DNA from: Rickettsiales bacterium
GTDB taxonomy: Bacteria > Pseudomonadota > Alphaproteobacteria > Rickettsiales > JABIRX01
NCBI GenBank assembly: GCA_018659145.1
Contig: JABJNB010000086.1
Coordinates: 1-34,605 of the forward strand
Direction of reading: 5' to 3'
Length of the DNA stretch: 34,605 nt
The notes beneath the pieces were generated by a model. That model saw only the letters and a program-made list of their open reading frames with translations, was not told the origin of the DNA and made no database searches. Position 1 is the first letter of the stretch, and every line of letters starts with the position of its first letter. The position numbers and the translations under genes were made by a program. This document shows, in pieces, positions 33,806-34,605 of the stretch.

Positions 33806-34605
33806 TTGAGTAGTTTAGATAATAAAATCTTTTTGTTATATCTCGTTGGGTTGCTTTTGGTGGTTAGAATATTGCGGGTATTTCAAGCATATTTGTTTGC
33901 TTGGGTGAGTAAGATTAAGCTTGGTATTGGCCCGACTATTCGGACGATTCTCTTAATGGTGTTCTTGTCCTCTTCTGTTGCAACTAGCTACGCCGGCAAT
34001 AAGTACAGTACTCGTCCAACTAACGAAGCTATTGTGGAGGATCTTGCATATTGCGCGCCAATGTATGCTTTGGCTCTGTCGCTTTACGTTCTGTACAGAG
34101 TGCAGTTGACGTTTATGCAGAAGGTAGCCGTAGCCACAGGCTTGTTTGCATCTTATGGTGTGTCGAGGGCTATGACTGAGGGGTGGGCAGAGGAGTTTCG
34201 TGATAATAGTCAGGTATTAAATCATTCTGATTTTAATAATGATTTATATAATGATTATGCTAAATGGGTTAATTTAGATTATATAAATCATCCTACTCAA
34301 TATGCTGATTATCTGGGATATGATGAGCTTGAAATGCGCAAGCGTAATATCTCGCTTTGTAGCAGTTTAGTGGGTAAGCGAATTACTAGAACTGCAGATA
34401 CAGGGTTTGTATATTACGATATTACTTTAACTACTGATGATGTTAGAAATTTAGATGGATGCACGTATTGCTCAGCAGGCCTTGCTCAGGATAGTTGTTC
34501 AGATGGCTTGTATGGCTTTACTTACGAATTATACAATCAGGAATATTTGTGTGATGGTGGTGTTTTGGTGTGGCATGATGGTGACGAAGAATGTATTATG
34601 AAAGG
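33806..34605 (+). CDS. Multi-spanning membrane protein after virB4, possible VirB6-family, N-terminal part
   Basis: An open frame from a TTG at 33806 to the right edge (266 codons, no stop). The beginning has two hydrophobic segments, IFLLYLVGLLLVVRIL (near 8-23) and a TILLMVFLSSSVATSYA signal-like segment (near 43-60), then YALALSLYVLY and VATGLFASYG. After about residue 135 the chain is hydrophilic, with several cysteines (SLCSSL, GCTYCSAG, DSCSDG, YLCDGG, EECIMK). The position right after virB3-virB4 is that of virB6 in Rickettsiales, where VirB6-like proteins are long and carry extra domains. I do not see the conserved VirB6 motifs in this part, so the name is inferred from position. No ATG start is available nearby; TTG follows a weak purine-rich site. 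Confidence 0.5.
   Translation, partial: MSSLDNKIFLLYLVGLLLVVRILRVFQAYLFAWVSKIKLGIGPTIRTILLMVFLSSSVATSYAGNKYSTRPTNEAIVEDLAYCAPMYALALSLYVLYRVQLTFMQKVAVATGLFASYGVSRAMTEGWAEEFRDNSQVLNHSDFNNDLYNDYAKWVNLDYINHPTQYADYLGYDELEMRKRNISLCSSLVGKRITRTADTGFVYYDITLTTDDVRNLDGCTYCSAGLAQDSCSDGLYGFTYELYNQEYLCDGGVLVWHDGDEECIMK

Overview
The window looks like a low-GC chromosomal segment of an obligate intracellular alphaproteobacterium of the order Rickettsiales. The evidence is the type IV secretion system (T4SS) genes split into two separate clusters (virB8-virB9-virB10-virB11-virD4 and virB3-virB4), as in the rvh system of that order, a DUF2610-type gene next to mreB, and AT-rich coding sequence. Genus-level placement is not possible by eye. 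The presence of aroA points away from the most reduced lineages, but that is inference.

Layout. 1-1.0 kb: the 5' end of an unknown minus-strand gene, then a small secreted staphylococcal-nuclease-fold protein whose catalytic residues are replaced. 1.0-5.6 kb: a 160-bp MITE-like repeat, HU, DNA polymerase III alpha (dnaE), and a second structured element with inverted ends. 5.6-9.1 kb: DUF2610-like protein with a long acidic tail, mreB, mreC, tRNA-Phe(GAA) and tsaB. 9.2-14.9 kb: the virB8-virB9-virB10-virB11-virD4 operon, with overlapping or abutting genes. 14.9-17.7 kb (minus strand): a second copy of the 160-bp repeat, two unknown small genes and dnaB. 17.8-22.2 kb: pyruvate dehydrogenase E1alpha-E1beta-E2, followed 10 bp later by a predicted outer-membrane beta-barrel protein. 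22.3-29.3 kb: a DUF445 membrane protein (minus), then aroA, cmk, rpsA, sppA, an IHF-beta/HU-like gene and coaBC. 29.3-30.7 kb: a GC-rich palindromic repeat and an aspartate-type aminotransferase (minus). 30.8-34.6 kb: virB3 and virB4, a second copy of the GC-rich repeat, and the N-terminal part of a multi-spanning membrane protein at the VirB6 position that runs off the window.

How the parts fit. Most genes are housekeeping: replication (dnaE, dnaB), nucleoid (HU, IHF-like), cell shape (mreBC), translation (rpsA, tRNA-Phe, tsaB), central metabolism (pdhABC, aroA, cmk, coaBC, aminotransferase). The two vir clusters give the cytoplasmic ATPases (VirB4, VirB11, VirD4), the inner-membrane parts (VirB3, VirB8, probably VirB6) and the core complex (VirB9, VirB10) of one secretion machine.

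The less ordinary material is: (i) two dispersed repeat families, one MITE-like and AT-rich, one GC-rich and palindromic, the latter starting 7-8 bp after a stop codon in both copies; (ii) a nuclease-fold pseudoenzyme with a possible leaderless promoter; (iii) a DUF2610 protein with a repeat-bearing acidic tail; (iv) virB9 and virB10 in the same reading frame separated only by one TAG; (v) an uncharacterised small gene pair beside dnaB; and (vi) an unrecognised Cys-containing membrane protein after virB4. I did not see a CRISPR array, rRNA, prophage or intact insertion sequence.
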